A DNA stretch of 64,000 nt from Prochlorococcus sp. AG-363-N20 (GTDB lineage Bacteria > Cyanobacteriota > Cyanobacteriia > PCC-6307 > Cyanobiaceae): positions 1 through 64,000 of the forward strand of contig QCFX01000004.1 in assembly GCA_003280105.1 (NCBI GenBank), given 5' to 3'. The notes below the pieces were generated by a model. That model was not told where the DNA came from and searched no databases. It saw only the letters and a program-made list of their open reading frames with translations. Below, one piece after another: positions 52,802 through 64,000 of this stretch. The translations under genes and the position numbers were made by a program. Numbering within the stretch: the first letter of the stretch is position 1; each line of letters begins with the position of its first letter.

Positions 52802-53446
52802 TTAGTGATCAAAAATCTGAGTAAAACGTAATTGATCTAGTTCAGACATAACTGGGATGCAGCTGAAGCAGCGCTGAGTTAAGTTCCACCGATCTTCTCT
52901 TCGCAGCATTTTTTCCAGTTTTTCTTTTGCTGATAGTAGGTATCGAACATCATTAGAGGCATAAGCCAATTGTTCTTTACTTAGTTCATCTGTTTGTCCC
53001 CAGTCGCTGCTCTGTGCTCTCTTATCGAGCTCAATACCAACCAACTCTAAAATCACTTCTTTGAGTCCATGTCGAGGGCTGTACGTACGTCCAATCTTAC
53101 TCGCTATTTTTGTACAAAAAATTGGCTGCACTTTTATTCCCAGACCATTTGCTAAAGCAGCTACATCAAAACGTGCGAAATGAAAAACTTTTTCAATAGA
53201 AGGGTTTTCCATTAAGGATTTTAATCTTGGTGCAGAATCTTGATTTATCGCAATTCTTATACAAGCAACATTGTCTTGTGGATCACAAATTTGAACTAGG
53301 CAGAGTCTGTCACGGCCATGTATCAACCCCATGGCTTCAGTATCAACAGCAATAGCTGATGCTGTGTTAAAGCGATTCAAACTTTCCTCATCCAGATCTT
53401 TATCTAAGACGGTGAAGCTTTTTGGAGTTGGTGAGAAGTCAGCCAT
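52802..53446 (-). CDS. ribonuclease D-like 3'-5' exonuclease
   Basis: ORF; AVDTEAMGL, FHFARFDVAAL, AYASNDVRYLL. Confidence 0.88.
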   Translation of the reverse strand: MADFSPTPKSFTVLDKDLDEESLNRFNTASAIAVDTEAMGLIHGRDRLCLVQICDPQDNVACIRIAINQDSAPRLKSLMENPSIEKVFHFARFDVAALANGLGIKVQPIFCTKIASKIGRTYSPRHGLKEVILELVGIELDKRAQSSDWGQTDELSKEQLAYASNDVRYLLSAKEKLEKMLRREDRWNLTQRCFSCIPVMSELDQLRFTQIFDH

Positions 53447-53623
53447 GATTTGATGGCAAAGGGGCTAGGGCAGAAACTACGCTCAAGAGATGCAAGTCAA
53501 GACTTCAAAGAATTGACTATTATCAATTTTGGAAGATTGTTTCTTTTTGAGGCTTACTTGGATTGATTTTGGCAAGCAATTCAGATTCTTGAAGCTTTAA
53601 TCAACATTTTCACTTTCTATAGC

Positions 53624-53649
53624 TTTTAAAAGCTATAGAACAGTTGTAA
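53624..53649. repeat. 26-nt perfect palindrome in divergent intergenic region
   Basis: TTCTATAGCTTTT|AAAAGCTATAGAA. Confidence 0.95.
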
Positions 53650-53672
53650 AACCATGTTTAATTTCTTACGGA

Positions 53673-54230
53673 ATGTCATCGGGCTTTTTCTCAATACTTT
53701 TGCTTACTCTTCTACTCGCTATTGGGTTGGGGTTTTTTCTTCGAGCAGCTAGTAAAGATCGCACCACAGTGGTAGATGTGTACTCCCCATTGCCACCGCT
53801 TGAGGTTCTTAATGGAATAGGTAATTGGTTGGAAGCACGAGGTTGGAAGAGGGATGGTGGTGATGCAGATAGGCAAGTTCTTAGATTTAAGGGAAGTGTC
53901 TCTGCAAGTAGCACATTGGCAGTTCTTTTATCCCTATTTGGTGGAGTGGGAGCAGGATGTTTAGGCTTGGTATTGAAACAGCTATACCCTTTTCTTGGAT
54001 GGTGGCCATTATTACTTGCAATTATTGGAGCCCCAACTGCGGGATTGATTTATCGCAAGCGAGCTGCTCGTATTGAGTCAGTCGAACTTAGATTGATGAG
54101 TAACTCAGATAGTGAAGGCAGCAATTTGCGCTTAAGAGCTCATCGTGATGAATTGATAGCTATGGAATTAGAACTATCTAAAAATCTTCAGTTAGCTAGT
54201 GATGGCTCTCTTCTTTCATCCCCGATATGA
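53673..54230 (+). CDS. membrane protein, possibly cofactor assembly of complex C subunit B-like (CCB)
   Basis: ORF; PLPPLEVLNGIGNWLEARGW, three hydrophobic segments. Confidence 0.5.
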   Translation: MSSGFFSILLLTLLLAIGLGFFLRAASKDRTTVVDVYSPLPPLEVLNGIGNWLEARGWKRDGGDADRQVLRFKGSVSASSTLAVLLSLFGGVGAGCLGLVLKQLYPFLGWWPLLLAIIGAPTAGLIYRKRAARIESVELRLMSNSDSEGSNLRLRAHRDELIAMELELSKNLQLASDGSLLSSPI

Positions 54231-54233
54231 CAT

Positions 54234-55016
54234 ATGGGATATCAATCATTGGTTTGTAAAAAAGCTCTCTTACCTTTTCTGGTTTTAAGTTTTTTGTTCG
54301 GTGGAGGATTAAATCAAGCTTATGGGAAAAAATCTAACAAGAATTTACTAACACTTTTGACAGGTCCAAAGGTGGGCTTAAAAAGTTATTGGTCTGGAAG
54401 ACTGCCAGTCCAACGAACTTTACCGATATTGGTGATGGCTGGTCATGCTGATTCCCAAGGTATTGCAGGAGCAGGAACTGCTGGTGCAGCAGTTGCATTA
54501 GATGGCGCAAAACCGATGGATCCAGCTATTAGTGATGAACTTTTTTGGAACTTGAGAATTCGAGATGCAACAGTTCAACTTGGGCAAATGAAAGGTTTGA
54601 ATATTCGCTTGTATGAACCTGGAGTGCGCAATATTGATGATGGGAATGATTCCAGAACTAATTGGTCAGTTGGTGCTAAACATGCACGAGAAGGGGGATA
54701 TGCTCTAGAAATTCATTTTGATTCATATGGTGAATATGGATTTGGGTCAGGCCTCATTCCTTCAATATCGCGTAAATTAAATACTCTTGATGAGAGCTTG
54801 GCTAACACTTTTGGGAGATATCCCATGTTCTTTAGGGGTGGTCTAGGAGGTCCTAGAAGAGGTATCAGAATTCTTGAGATAGGAAAATTAGAAGGGAAAT
54901 TGGAGCAAAGCTTGAGGGATCCTCATTTACGGGAGGAAACAGTACAACGAATAGCTGGTCAGATAGTGCAATCCCTTGAGGATGGTTTTGAGATGAAGAG
55001 AAGTGTTAGTCAATAG
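54234..55016 (+). CDS. N-acetylmuramoyl-L-alanine amidase-like (Amidase_3-like) protein
   Basis: ORF; signal-like N-terminus, [19 protein letters not shown]. Confidence 0.5.
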   Translation: MGYQSLVCKKALLPFLVLSFLFGGGLNQAYGKKSNKNLLTLLTGPKVGLKSYWSGRLPVQRTLPILVMAGHADSQGIAGAGTAGAAVALDGAKPMDPAISDELFWNLRIRDATVQLGQMKGLNIRLYEPGVRNIDDGNDSRTNWSVGAKHAREGGYALEIHFDSYGEYGFGSGLIPSISRKLNTLDESLANTFGRYPMFFRGGLGGPRRGIRILEIGKLEGKLEQSLRDPHLREETVQRIAGQIVQSLEDGFEMKRSVSQ

Positions 55017-56118
55017 CTTCTAAAACACGACATTTATCTTCAAGAGTCTTATCAGTGAACCAGTCTTGAGGTTTGGTGAAAACATCCGTTAATAATGCTT
55101 CTCTGGAACCTTTAGGTGCAACATATCCATATTCCCATCTTGCTAGCGGAGGTAAAGACATGAGTATGGATTCCGTCCTCCCATTAGTTTGCAAGCCAAA
55201 GATTGTTCCTCTATCCCAAACGAGATTGAACTCTACATATCTTCCTCGTCGATAAAGCTGAAATTGCCTTTCTTTCTCTCCATAACTTTGGTTTTGTCTT
55301 TTTTCTATAATTGGTATATAGGAAGGGAGAAATGCTTTCCCGCATCCTTTAGCTAATGCAAAGAGTTCATCCCAAGTTTGATAGCAAGAACCAATTTCAT
55401 TAGAGATTTTTGCAGCAGATCCGTTTGGTTGCTGACCTTTGTAAAGCATATTGGAACCATCCTGGTAGTCATAAAAAATCCCGCCTATTCCACGAGTTTC
55501 ACGTCTATGTTTTAAAAAGAAATATTCATCACACCAGGGCTTGAAAACTCTATGAAATTTTGGGTTTATCGAATCACAAGCTTCTTTATGAACCTTATGA
55601 AAGTGTCGAGCATCTTCTAGGTATGGATAGAAAGGAGTTAAGTCAGCCCCTCCTCCAAACCACCAAACTGGCCCTGCTTCGAAATATCGATAATTGAGAT
55701 GAACTGTTGGTATATAAGGATTTCGAGGGTGCAAAACCATTGAAGTACCTGTTGCAAACCATTTATGACCTTTCGCTTCTGGACGTTGATTAAGAATGGA
55801 TGGAGGTAGTTCTTCTCCTTCAACTTCAGAGAAGTTCACACCGCCCTGTTCCAAGATTTTCCCTTCACTCATTACGCGAGATCTCCCCCCACCTCCTTCA
55901 GGTCTATCCCAGCTTTCTTCTTGAAACTTTCCTTCTCCGTCTATTTCCTCAAGTCCTTTGCAGATTTCATCTTGGAGACCAAGGACTAGTTCCCTGGCCT
56001 TTTTTCTAGAATCAATTGGAGGTAGAGATTTGTTTTCCCCAGAGTTTGGTGCTGAACTGTCTTTGCTTGTAAGCAGAGAAGAACTTCCTTTTAAACGTTG
56101 AAAGAGATTACTCAACAT
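55006..56118 (-). CDS. hemF: oxygen-dependent coproporphyrinogen III oxidase
   Basis: [45 protein letters not shown]. Confidence 0.95.
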   Translation of the reverse strand: MLSNLFQRLKGSSSLLTSKDSSAPNSGENKSLPPIDSRKKARELVLGLQDEICKGLEEIDGEGKFQEESWDRPEGGGGRSRVMSEGKILEQGGVNFSEVEGEELPPSILNQRPEAKGHKWFATGTSMVLHPRNPYIPTVHLNYRYFEAGPVWWFGGGADLTPFYPYLEDARHFHKVHKEACDSINPKFHRVFKPWCDEYFFLKHRRETRGIGGIFYDYQDGSNMLYKGQQPNGSAAKISNEIGSCYQTWDELFALAKGCGKAFLPSYIPIIEKRQNQSYGEKERQFQLYRRGRYVEFNLVWDRGTIFGLQTNGRTESILMSLPPLARWEYGYVAPKGSREALLTDVFTKPQDWFTDKTLEDKCRVLEAID

Positions 56119-56216
56119 GGACCATTCCAGTAAGACAGCTTTTGCTTCTAGTTAAATCCTAAAAGAGCAGCATTTTTAACTTCTTTAGGGTAAGACACAA
56201 GATTTGACGCTTAGGA

Positions 56217-57320
56217 TTGAATGAAACTTGGATGCAAAGAATGACGACTGCCGATCAGGCACGCAAAGTTTTAGAGCGTTTGAAAGATGCTGGCAGTGGT
56301 CGTTCTCTAATAGACCTTGGCTGGCTGGACAATGTTCGTATAACTCCTCCTAGAGCGATTGTTCGATTAAGTCTCCCTGGTTTTGCCCAAAACCAACGCG
56401 AAAGTTTGGCAGCAGACATTAAAACTTTGCTTCAAGAATTGGAGGGTATTACTGAAGTTCAAATTGAACTTGGAAATGACGCTGGGAAATCTCCAATTGG
56501 GCAAGCAGGTCATGGACAATCTATTGAGCTTCAACCTATCCCTGGAGTTAGACAAGTAATTGCTATTAGCAGTGGAAAAGGGGGGGTAGGAAAGAGCACA
56601 GTTGCTGTGAACTTGGCTTGTGCACTTGCTCAGAGGGGATTGAAGGTTGGATTGTTGGATGCAGATATTTATGGTCCTAATACTCCAATAATGCTTGGGG
56701 TGGCTGAAATAACTCCCGAAGTTATTGGATCGGGTTCAGAGCAACAAATTATTCCTATCGAAAGTTCTGGAATAGGTGTAGTTTCTATGGGATTTTTAAT
56801 AGAAGATAATCAACCCGTTATATGGCGAGGCCCCATGCTTAATGGGATTATTCGGCAGTTTCTATATCAAGCTCATTGGGGAGAAAGAGACTTTTTGATA
56901 GTTGATCTTCCTCCCGGTACAGGGGATGCTCAGTTGTCATTGGCACAGGCAGTACCAATGGTAGGAGCGGTAATCGTCACCACGCCTCAAAGAGTTTCTA
57001 TTCAAGATGCTCGTAGAGGACTTGCAATGTTCAGACAAATGCAAGTCCCAGTTCTTGGAGTTGTTGAAAATATGACTTCTTTTGTTCCTCCTGATTGCCC
57101 AGAAAAAAGCTACCCAATTTTTGGGTCTGGTGGAGGTGAACAATTAGCCAATGAGAATAATGTTCCTTTGTTAGCCAAGATCCCTATTGAACTTCCTATT
57201 CAAGAAGGAGGTAATCAAGGGACTCCAATAGTTAATTCCTCGCCTGAATCTGTCAGTGCGAAGGTTTTTCGTGAGCTCGCTAGCAAAGTTGAAGACCTTG
57301 CTGCTTTAGTTGATAAGTAA
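56217..57320 (+). CDS. mrp: Mrp/ApbC-family FeS carrier ATPase
   Basis: ORF; SGKGGVGKSTVAVNLA, DLPPGTGDAQL. Confidence 0.92.
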   Translation: MNETWMQRMTTADQARKVLERLKDAGSGRSLIDLGWLDNVRITPPRAIVRLSLPGFAQNQRESLAADIKTLLQELEGITEVQIELGNDAGKSPIGQAGHGQSIELQPIPGVRQVIAISSGKGGVGKSTVAVNLACALAQRGLKVGLLDADIYGPNTPIMLGVAEITPEVIGSGSEQQIIPIESSGIGVVSMGFLIEDNQPVIWRGPMLNGIIRQFLYQAHWGERDFLIVDLPPGTGDAQLSLAQAVPMVGAVIVTTPQRVSIQDARRGLAMFRQMQVPVLGVVENMTSFVPPDCPEKSYPIFGSGGGEQLANENNVPLLAKIPIELPIQEGGNQGTPIVNSSPESVSAKVFRELASKVEDLAALVDK

Positions 57321-58600
57321 TGCCTTCAAGTCTGGATGTTTTGCAGAAAAGAACTTTTGTAGGCCGGGCTGGTCGCCTCAGAAAAAATTTCCGAAATCTT
57401 GATTTAGTTCTTTGGGGGGTGCCTATTGCATTGGTTTTTGTATCGGGTTTGTTGATAGCTAGTACACAGCGACAAATTGATTATGCAGTCTGGTATCAGC
57501 ATTGGATTACAGGAGGTGTAGGCCTTTTGATTGCTATCGGGCTTGCTCAAGTCCCTTTAGAAAAAACACGCCCATGTTTGCTGCCTATTTATTCAATAAT
57601 TGTTTTAAGCCTTATAGCTGTTCGTTTTGTAGGAACATCAGCGTTAGGAGCACAGCGCTGGTTATCTGTTGGAGGTGTCAATGTTCAACCGTCTGAATTT
57701 GCCAAATTAGTAGCAATTATTGTTCTTGCAGCAGTGCTTGAGAGAAGAAAGGTAACTCGATTAATTCATTTGCTTCAGCCTTTAACTGTGATTTTTTTGC
57801 CTTGGGTTTTGGTATTTATTCAGCCTGACTTAGGAACATCACTTGTTTTTGGGTTTTTATTTTTGACTATGCTTTATTGGGCAGGAATGCCTTTTGAATG
57901 GGCTTTATTAGTTTTATCGTCAATATTTACGGCTGTTTTGTCTGGGTTGTTCCCTTGGCTTCTTTTGATATGGATTCCTCTAATGGGCTTTTTGGCGTAT
58001 AGGTCTTTGCCAGGTAAAAACTTTGCTGCTGCAATAACAATGTCTTTGCAGGGTTTAGTCGCTGTTATTACTCCTTGGCTATGGATGAATGCTTTAAAGG
58101 ATTATCAAAGAGATCGATTGGTTTTATTTCTTGACCCTGCGAAGGACCCTCTTGGAGGTGGTTATCATTTACTCCAAAGCAAGGTAGGTATTGGATCTGG
58201 AGGCTTATTTGGAACTGGATTGCTTCAGGGGCAATTAACCAAGTTACGCTTTATTCCAGAACAACATACAGATTTTATTTTTAGTGCATTAGGTGAGGAA
58301 ACAGGCTTTTTAGGGACCATGCTTGTTATTGCTGGATTTTTCCTTTTAATTTTTCGCTTATTAACGGTTGCACGCGAGGCTCGCACCGATTTCGAATCTC
58401 TGTTTGTCATTGGAGTTGTTGCAATGCTGTTATTTCAGGTTGTAGTGAATATCTTTATGACAATTGGGCTTGGTCCTGTCACTGGTATTCCTCTTCCCTT
58501 TTTGAGCTATGGGCGCTCTGCAATGTTGATGAATTTCATTGCATTAGGTTTATGTGTTTCCGTGGCTCGCCGTGGATTGAAAGTTAGCAGTTACTTGTGA
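57320..58600 (+). CDS. rodA: RodA/FtsW-family SEDS protein
   Basis: ORF; QPSEFAKL, QPDLGTSLVF, GLGPVTGIPLPFLSYGRSA. Confidence 0.88.
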   Translation: MPSSLDVLQKRTFVGRAGRLRKNFRNLDLVLWGVPIALVFVSGLLIASTQRQIDYAVWYQHWITGGVGLLIAIGLAQVPLEKTRPCLLPIYSIIVLSLIAVRFVGTSALGAQRWLSVGGVNVQPSEFAKLVAIIVLAAVLERRKVTRLIHLLQPLTVIFLPWVLVFIQPDLGTSLVFGFLFLTMLYWAGMPFEWALLVLSSIFTAVLSGLFPWLLLIWIPLMGFLAYRSLPGKNFAAAITMSLQGLVAVITPWLWMNALKDYQRDRLVLFLDPAKDPLGGGYHLLQSKVGIGSGGLFGTGLLQGQLTKLRFIPEQHTDFIFSALGEETGFLGTMLVIAGFFLLIFRLLTVAREARTDFESLFVIGVVAMLLFQVVVNIFMTIGLGPVTGIPLPFLSYGRSAMLMNFIALGLCVSVARRGLKVSSYL

Positions 58601-59979
58601 GTTCAATAATTTCTCTAAGCGCTATTCATCATCGAATGGCTCAAGGTGTCCCAAAAGGGTGCTCAGATGAAGCAACAGTGCGAAGGCTTTGGTGGGGCGC
58701 TCTCGAAACTTTGCAAGACGAAGTTTTAGGGAGCATCGATTTAACGAATGCCTTGTGGTTAGCTTCTCCTCTGCCTGCACTTTATGAGCCAAGGCTTTTA
58801 GATCAATTGAAGGGTTGGGTTTGGGCTCCAGAAGACCTTGAAATGCTCAACTATCCGCATTCAGCCCTTTTACCTCCTACGCGTGTTGGATCTGGGCAAT
58901 CATCTAATCCTTCTCTCGCAGGCCGCTTTGTAAGGCTTCCATTGAGAAAAGATGACGGTCATGATCCGATGTTGATAATAATCTCACCAGATATTCAAGT
59001 TGCGCTTGCAGTGCAAGGAGAGCCTGGACAACGCAATTTACTGATGAGGAGTGATCAAGAAACTTTTAGTGATTTACTAAAAATTCTTGATCAACGTTTA
59101 AATAATGAGAACTCACCTCAATCCAAAGGGCTTAGGCATGCTTTGGCAGATATAGGTGAACTTAGAAGTGACGAATCTTTTGCAAAGATCTTCTGGCCAA
59201 GCCTTTCTTCAAAGTTGGCCTGTGTGGCTCCAAGCTTAACTATCCAGACTTTCTCGAAAGAATCTTCAAAAAGTGATTTAGTTATCCAAGAAGATACTGG
59301 AGAATTGAGCTTGCTAGAAGCTCTCACTCATGAAGTCCGAACCCCATTAGCCACAATTAGGACCTTGATACGTTCTTTATTGCGCATGAAGGATCTTCCA
59401 GAATTAGTTATTAGCCGGTTACGAGAAATTGATACTGAATGTACTGAGCAAATAGATAGATTTGGCTTAATTTTCAATGCGGCAGAGCTGCAGAGAGAGC
59501 AACCGGCAACAACCAGATTGGCCAGTACAGATTTAGGTCGAATGTTGGAGATGCTGCAACCAAGTTGGAGTAAGCAACTTGATAGAAGGGGAATCACTCT
59601 CACATTGGATATAACTCCTGATTTGCCACAGGTGCTTAGTGACCCTGAGAGATTAGAACTGATGTTAGGTGGCTTGATAGATCGCAATACCAGAGGACTT
59701 GAACCGGGCAGTAGTTTGTATTTAGAGCTTCGCCCTGCGGGCCATCGCTTAAAACTGCAAATAATCAGCAAGTCTAAAAATAATCTTAATAAGGATGAAT
59801 CAAGAACTGGAGGTAATTCCGACCTTGGAACGGTACTTAGCTGGAATCCAAGGACGGGTAGTTTGCAGCTTAGTGAGGCTGCTACAGAAAGATTGTTAGA
59901 AAGCTTGGGTGGTTGGTTAACACATCGCAGAAACAGCGGCCTGACAGTGTTTTTCCCTATTTCAGAAGCAAAATTCTAA
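58597..59979 (+). CDS. sensor histidine kinase, possibly Hik2/CSK-like
   Basis: ORF; LTHEVRTPLATIRTLIRSLLR H-box, GAF-like N-terminus, degenerate ATP-binding region. Confidence 0.7.
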   Translation: MSSIISLSAIHHRMAQGVPKGCSDEATVRRLWWGALETLQDEVLGSIDLTNALWLASPLPALYEPRLLDQLKGWVWAPEDLEMLNYPHSALLPPTRVGSGQSSNPSLAGRFVRLPLRKDDGHDPMLIIISPDIQVALAVQGEPGQRNLLMRSDQETFSDLLKILDQRLNNENSPQSKGLRHALADIGELRSDESFAKIFWPSLSSKLACVAPSLTIQTFSKESSKSDLVIQEDTGELSLLEALTHEVRTPLATIRTLIRSLLRMKDLPELVISRLREIDTECTEQIDRFGLIFNAAELQREQPATTRLASTDLGRMLEMLQPSWSKQLDRRGITLTLDITPDLPQVLSDPERLELMLGGLIDRNTRGLEPGSSLYLELRPAGHRLKLQIISKSKNNLNKDESRTGGNSDLGTVLSWNPRTGSLQLSEAATERLLESLGGWLTHRRNSGLTVFFPISEAKF

Positions 59980-60096
59980 ATTTCTTTTGATGTCTCAATG
60001 TTGACGGGTGTGAAGGTTCGGGGGATCAGTGCCATAGGGCACAAATCGTAGTGCTACTTTTCACTAGTAACGGTATGCCGATTTTCGAGTAAAGCC

Positions 60097-60525
60097 ATGA
60101 CAGAACAGGCGCTAAAAGGCAGTCTCCCTCAACACATCGGAAGTACCGGTGGACTTTTAAATTCTGCTGAAACCGAAGAAAAATACGCAATTACATGGTC
60201 TAGCACTAAGGCTCAAGCCTTTGAGCTGCCAACAGGAGGCGCAGCCCTTATGAATGAGGGTGAAAACCTTATGTATTTCTCTCGTAAGGAACAATGTCTC
60301 GCCTTAGGAACTCAGCTCAGAACCTTTAAGCCTCGTATCGAGAATTACAAGATTTATCGTATTTTCCCAGGCGGAGATACTGAGTTTCTTCATCCAAAGG
60401 ATGGAGTGTTCCCTGAAAAAGTAAATGAAGGGCGGCCTATGGTGAATCACAACCCCCGCAGAATTGGCCAAAACCCTAATCCTGCCAGCATAAAATTTAG
60501 TGGAAAGGAAACTTTCGACAGTTGA
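60097..60525 (+). CDS. psaD: photosystem I subunit II PsaD
   Basis: [45 protein letters not shown]. Confidence 0.97.
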   Translation: MTEQALKGSLPQHIGSTGGLLNSAETEEKYAITWSSTKAQAFELPTGGAALMNEGENLMYFSRKEQCLALGTQLRTFKPRIENYKIYRIFPGGDTEFLHPKDGVFPEKVNEGRPMVNHNPRRIGQNPNPASIKFSGKETFDS

Positions 60526-60584
60526 GTTAAGAGCTCATACAGACTTAGCTTTAAATTCACCGCGTGGGCTGCGATGATCTTTGC

Positions 60585-62105
60585 ATGCATAGCTTCGATC
60601 GAGCTTCATTTCTAGATGCGGCATCTAATGGTGCCAATTTTATTCCTGTAGCCCGTAGCTGGCCTGCTGACCTTGAAACGCCATTAACTACATGGTTAAA
60701 GATTGGACAAGGACGTCCTCCAGGGGTTTTGCTCGAATCTGTTGAAGGAGGTGAAACCATTGGCAGGTGGAGTGTTGTAGCTTCTAATCCTTTATGGACG
60801 GCCACTGCAAATGGAGACCGGTTAGTACGGCACTGGCGTGATGGTAGAAGCGATGAATCTCAGGGCAATCCTTTTGATCAACTTAGAAAGTGGCTATCTC
60901 CTTATCGCTCAATTGTTCAGCCTGACCTCCCTCCCTTAGGCCAGTTGTATGGAATGTGGGGATATGAATTGATTAAATGGATTGAGCCTACTGTTCCTGT
61001 ACATTCTCGCTCTGAGGAAGAGCCACCCGATGGTGTCTGGATGTTGATGGACAGCATTCTCATTTTTGATCAGGTTAAACGCCTGATTACTGCTGTTGCA
61101 TATGGGGATTTAACTGACTCACAAACTCCAGAAAAAGCTTTTGATGGTGCTCTCGAGAGAATTCAAACTCTTGAGAGCTTGATGGCAAAACCTTTGCCTC
61201 AGGTTCAGCCATTGCAATGGCAACAAACAAATATTCCAACACCTCGTACCAAGCGCAATTTTCGAAAGGTTGATTTTGAGCAAGCAGTAAGAACAGCGAA
61301 GGACCACATATCAGCTGGAGATGTTTTTCAGTTGGTTCTCAGTCAGAAACTTGAAACCCAAGTCAAGCAAAGCCCTTTTGACCTATACCGCAGTTTGAGG
61401 ATGGTCAATCCATCCCCTTATATGGCTTTTTTTGATTTTGGGGATTGGCAATTAATTGGCTCAAGCCCTGAAGTGATGGTTAAAGCGGAACCTACTGAGA
61501 ATGGCATTCGTGCAAGCTTGAGACCAATTGCAGGAACTCGACCGAGAGGATCTACTCCCGAGGATGATGGGAAGTTGGAGCAAGAACTTTTAGCAGACCC
61601 TAAGGAAAGAGCAGAACACGTAATGCTTGTAGATTTGGGGCGTAATGATTTGGGACGTGTTTGCACACCAGGGAGTGTTGCTGTTAAAGAACTCATGGTT
61701 ATTGAGAAATACTCACATGTCATGCACATAGTGAGTGAAGTTGAAGGGTTGCTTTCAGCCGGCATGGATGTCTTGGATTTGTTAATGGCTTCATTCCCTG
61801 CAGGCACAGTCAGTGGGGCTCCAAAAATTAGGGCTATGCAGCTTATTTATCAGCTAGAAAATCAGGCAAGAGGACCATATTCGGGTGTTTATGGTTCATT
61901 AGATTTGAATGGAGCATTAAATACTGCAATTACTATTCGCACAATGCTGGTGCGACGGCATCCTCGAGAGGGATGGCTCATGCAAGTTCAATCTGGAGCA
62001 GGTGTAGTTGCAGACTCAGTTCCAACATCTGAATACCAAGAAACCCTCAATAAGGCTAAAGGCATGCTTACAGCTCTAGCGTGTCTTGGTCCGTCGAACT
62101 TATGA
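60585..62105 (+). CDS. trpE: anthranilate synthase component I
   Basis: ORF trimmed to MHSFDRASF; GDVFQLVLSQ, NPSPYMAFFDF, RNDLGRVC, GTVSGAPKIRAM. Confidence 0.92.
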   Translation: MHSFDRASFLDAASNGANFIPVARSWPADLETPLTTWLKIGQGRPPGVLLESVEGGETIGRWSVVASNPLWTATANGDRLVRHWRDGRSDESQGNPFDQLRKWLSPYRSIVQPDLPPLGQLYGMWGYELIKWIEPTVPVHSRSEEEPPDGVWMLMDSILIFDQVKRLITAVAYGDLTDSQTPEKAFDGALERIQTLESLMAKPLPQVQPLQWQQTNIPTPRTKRNFRKVDFEQAVRTAKDHISAGDVFQLVLSQKLETQVKQSPFDLYRSLRMVNPSPYMAFFDFGDWQLIGSSPEVMVKAEPTENGIRASLRPIAGTRPRGSTPEDDGKLEQELLADPKERAEHVMLVDLGRNDLGRVCTPGSVAVKELMVIEKYSHVMHIVSEVEGLLSAGMDVLDLLMASFPAGTVSGAPKIRAMQLIYQLENQARGPYSGVYGSLDLNGALNTAITIRTMLVRRHPREGWLMQVQSGAGVVADSVPTSEYQETLNKAKGMLTALACLGPSNL

Positions 62106-63244
62106 CGCAAGGATTGCTTCTGAAAGGATTTGAAGTTGAACTTTTTACCGGAAAAGTGACGGGTGAAAATGTTGGTGTCGCAGCAGAAGCTTCTAAAGAA
62201 CTTTCTGAGTTCGTCAAGGAACCTGATCATCGAAACCTTGAATACATTACGGCTCCTGAAAGTCAATTTGATTGCTTAAAAGAAGCACTTTTAGCTCCTC
62301 GACGTAGATTGCGAAATTGGCTGACCTCGAGGAAACTAACAATTTTGCCTGGAAGTACTCTGAGTCTTGGTGATAGTAAAAAGTTTGAACGCTCCGACCC
62401 CACAAACCCATATCATGACTTAATTGAAACTACTTATGGCACAAGAGTTGTTACTGCAAGTATTCATATCAACTTAGGTATAGATGACACTGCTCGGCTA
62501 TTTTCGGCACTCCGGTTAGTGCGTTGTGAAGCATCTTTATTGCTTGCCTTAAGTGCAAGCTCTCCCTTTCTGGATGGTGTGTTGACAGGGGTGCATTCAC
62601 AGCGATGGTTGCAATTTCCTCTTACGCCTGAAAAGGTCTCACTGTTTGTGAGCCATGATGACTACGTGCAATGGGTAGAAGATAAGCTAAGAAATGGCCT
62701 CATGTGGAATGAAAGGCATTTGTGGACTTCAGTTAGACCTAATGGCCCGAGTCGTCCGCATGAATTAAATCGATTGGAATTGCGGATATGTGATCTTATA
62801 ACTGATTGTGACTTGCTTTTGGCTATTACTGCCTTGTTGGAATTACGAGTTATCACTCTGTTCTCGGAACCTAGTTTGTTAGACCCTTTGGACGCAAGCC
62901 TTTTGTCTATTGAAGAACTCGCTGCCCTTAGCGATGTGAATGACTTGGCAGCTGCAAAAACGAGCCTTGATGCGACTTTGCATCATTGGAGAGATGGTAA
63001 ACCTATTCTTTGTCGTGAATGGATTGAACAATTACTTGATGAAGTGATGCCATTAGCTGGCGATATGAATATGGTTCAATTGCTGACTCCAATTCACGAG
63101 GTATTAGATAAGGGGAATCAAGCAATGCAATGGACTAATGCCTATCTTTCTGGAGAATCAATAGAGGCCATCATTCAAAAGAGTATTCATGATATGGAAG
63201 AAGAAGAAAATTTCTTTCTTAAGACAGAGGCAATTTTGGGATAA
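62102..63244 (+). CDS. gshA: glutamate-cysteine ligase, cyanobacterial type
   Basis: ORF trimmed to [21 protein letters not shown] overlap with trpE stop. Confidence 0.85.
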   Translation: MTQGLLLKGFEVELFTGKVTGENVGVAAEASKELSEFVKEPDHRNLEYITAPESQFDCLKEALLAPRRRLRNWLTSRKLTILPGSTLSLGDSKKFERSDPTNPYHDLIETTYGTRVVTASIHINLGIDDTARLFSALRLVRCEASLLLALSASSPFLDGVLTGVHSQRWLQFPLTPEKVSLFVSHDDYVQWVEDKLRNGLMWNERHLWTSVRPNGPSRPHELNRLELRICDLITDCDLLLAITALLELRVITLFSEPSLLDPLDASLLSIEELAALSDVNDLAAAKTSLDATLHHWRDGKPILCREWIEQLLDEVMPLAGDMNMVQLLTPIHEVLDKGNQAMQWTNAYLSGESIEAIIQKSIHDMEEEENFFLKTEAILG

Positions 63245-63246
63245 CT

Positions 63247-64000
63247 ATGACGAAACCAGAGCCGACAAAAGAAAGTCAAAAGCAAGTCGTACCACAGATG
63301 CTTACAGACAGTAAACCCATCCAAAATATCAATGGACATGATGCAAGCCGACTTTTGCAACAACGTCTTGAGTTGGTTGAAGACCTTTGGAAAACTGTTT
63401 TAAAAAGTGAATGTCCTCCGGAGCAGACAGAAAGATTGCTGCGTTTAAAGCAACTTAGTGATCCCATCAACGATGAACTTGGCGATCAAAACAGCACTAG
63501 TGTTGCAATCGTTCTCTTGATTCGTGACATGGATCTCGCAGAGGCCATCTCTGCTGCACGTGCATTCTCTCTTTATTTCCAGTTGGTAAATATCCTTGAA
63601 CAACGCATTGAAGAAGATAGTTATCTAGAAAGCATGACCATTAGCGAAGATCACCCAGGAGAAGATGAGTCATTAGATCCGTTTGCTCCCCCACTAGCTA
63701 GTCAGACATCACCTGCAACATTTCGAGAGTTATTTAGCCGTCTTCGTCGTCTGAATGTTCCACCTGCTCAGTTAGAAACTTTGCTTCAAGAGATGGATAT
63801 TCGTCTTGTGTTTACAGCACATCCAACTGAGATTGTGCGACACACTGTTCGCCATAAACAACGCAGAGTTGCAAGTCTTTTGCAGCAACTCCAATCTGAT
63901 ACAGCCAGTGCAGTATCAGATAAAGAAAGCCTTAGGCTTCAATTAGAAGAAGAGATCAGACTCTGGTGGCGTACAGATGAACTGCACCAGTTCAAACCAA
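63247..64000 (+). CDS. ppc: phosphoenolpyruvate carboxylase, N-terminal part, truncated by window edge
   Basis: Manual translation: [10 protein letters not shown]...[42 protein letters not shown]; absent from ORF track. Confidence 0.93.
   Translation, partial: MTKPEPTKESQKQVVPQMLTDSKPIQNINGHDASRLLQQRLELVEDLWKTVLKSECPPEQTERLLRLKQLSDPINDELGDQNSTSVAIVLLIRDMDLAEAISAARAFSLYFQLVNILEQRIEEDSYLESMTISEDHPGEDESLDPFAPPLASQTSPATFRELFSRLRRLNVPPAQLETLLQEMDIRLVFTAHPTEIVRHTVRHKQRRVASLLQQLQSDTASAVSDKESLRLQLEEEIRLWWRTDELHQFKP

Overview
The window looks like core chromosome of a marine picocyanobacterium, most likely a low-light-type Prochlorococcus. This is inferred from the gene complement (psaC, psaD, ho1-pebA-pebB, cyanobacterial-type gshA, panC-cmk fusion, DUF1651) and the AT-rich composition; no database search was run. 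Most of it is dense housekeeping sequence: mutY, ahcY, ssb, mreBCD, an OmpR-type regulator, lysS, smpB, ruvB, thiC with a TPP riboswitch, tkt, fabF-acpP-psaC, glmS, manC, rimM, rnc, rnpB, glgP, icd, purM, hemF, mrp, rodA/ftsW, trpE, gshA and the start of ppc. Two segments look accessory. (a) 33.6-39.0 kb is a lactate/hydroxyacid cassette (mutarotase, Dld, LldD, DUF1537 kinase) with a perfect 16-bp inverted repeat just inside dld. (b) 47.9-51.1 kb is a tRNA-Cys-flanked island. It holds an unlisted 55-aa four-cysteine mini-protein, a serine-resolvase-like protein whose catalytic residues appear lost and which has a long dyad directly upstream, a DUF1651 gene, lineage-specific hypotheticals, and decayed fragments of a surface-sugar (nonulosonate-type) operon. 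Other signals worth checking are a likely split or frameshifted coiled-coil gene next to smpB at a 6-A run, long perfect palindromes at 53.6 kb and inside fabF, and mutually exclusive RNA helices upstream of a cation/proton antiporter. No CRISPR array, transposase or complete integrase was found. I see no clear evidence for a wholly new multi-gene system; the best candidates are the island and the regulatory dyads.
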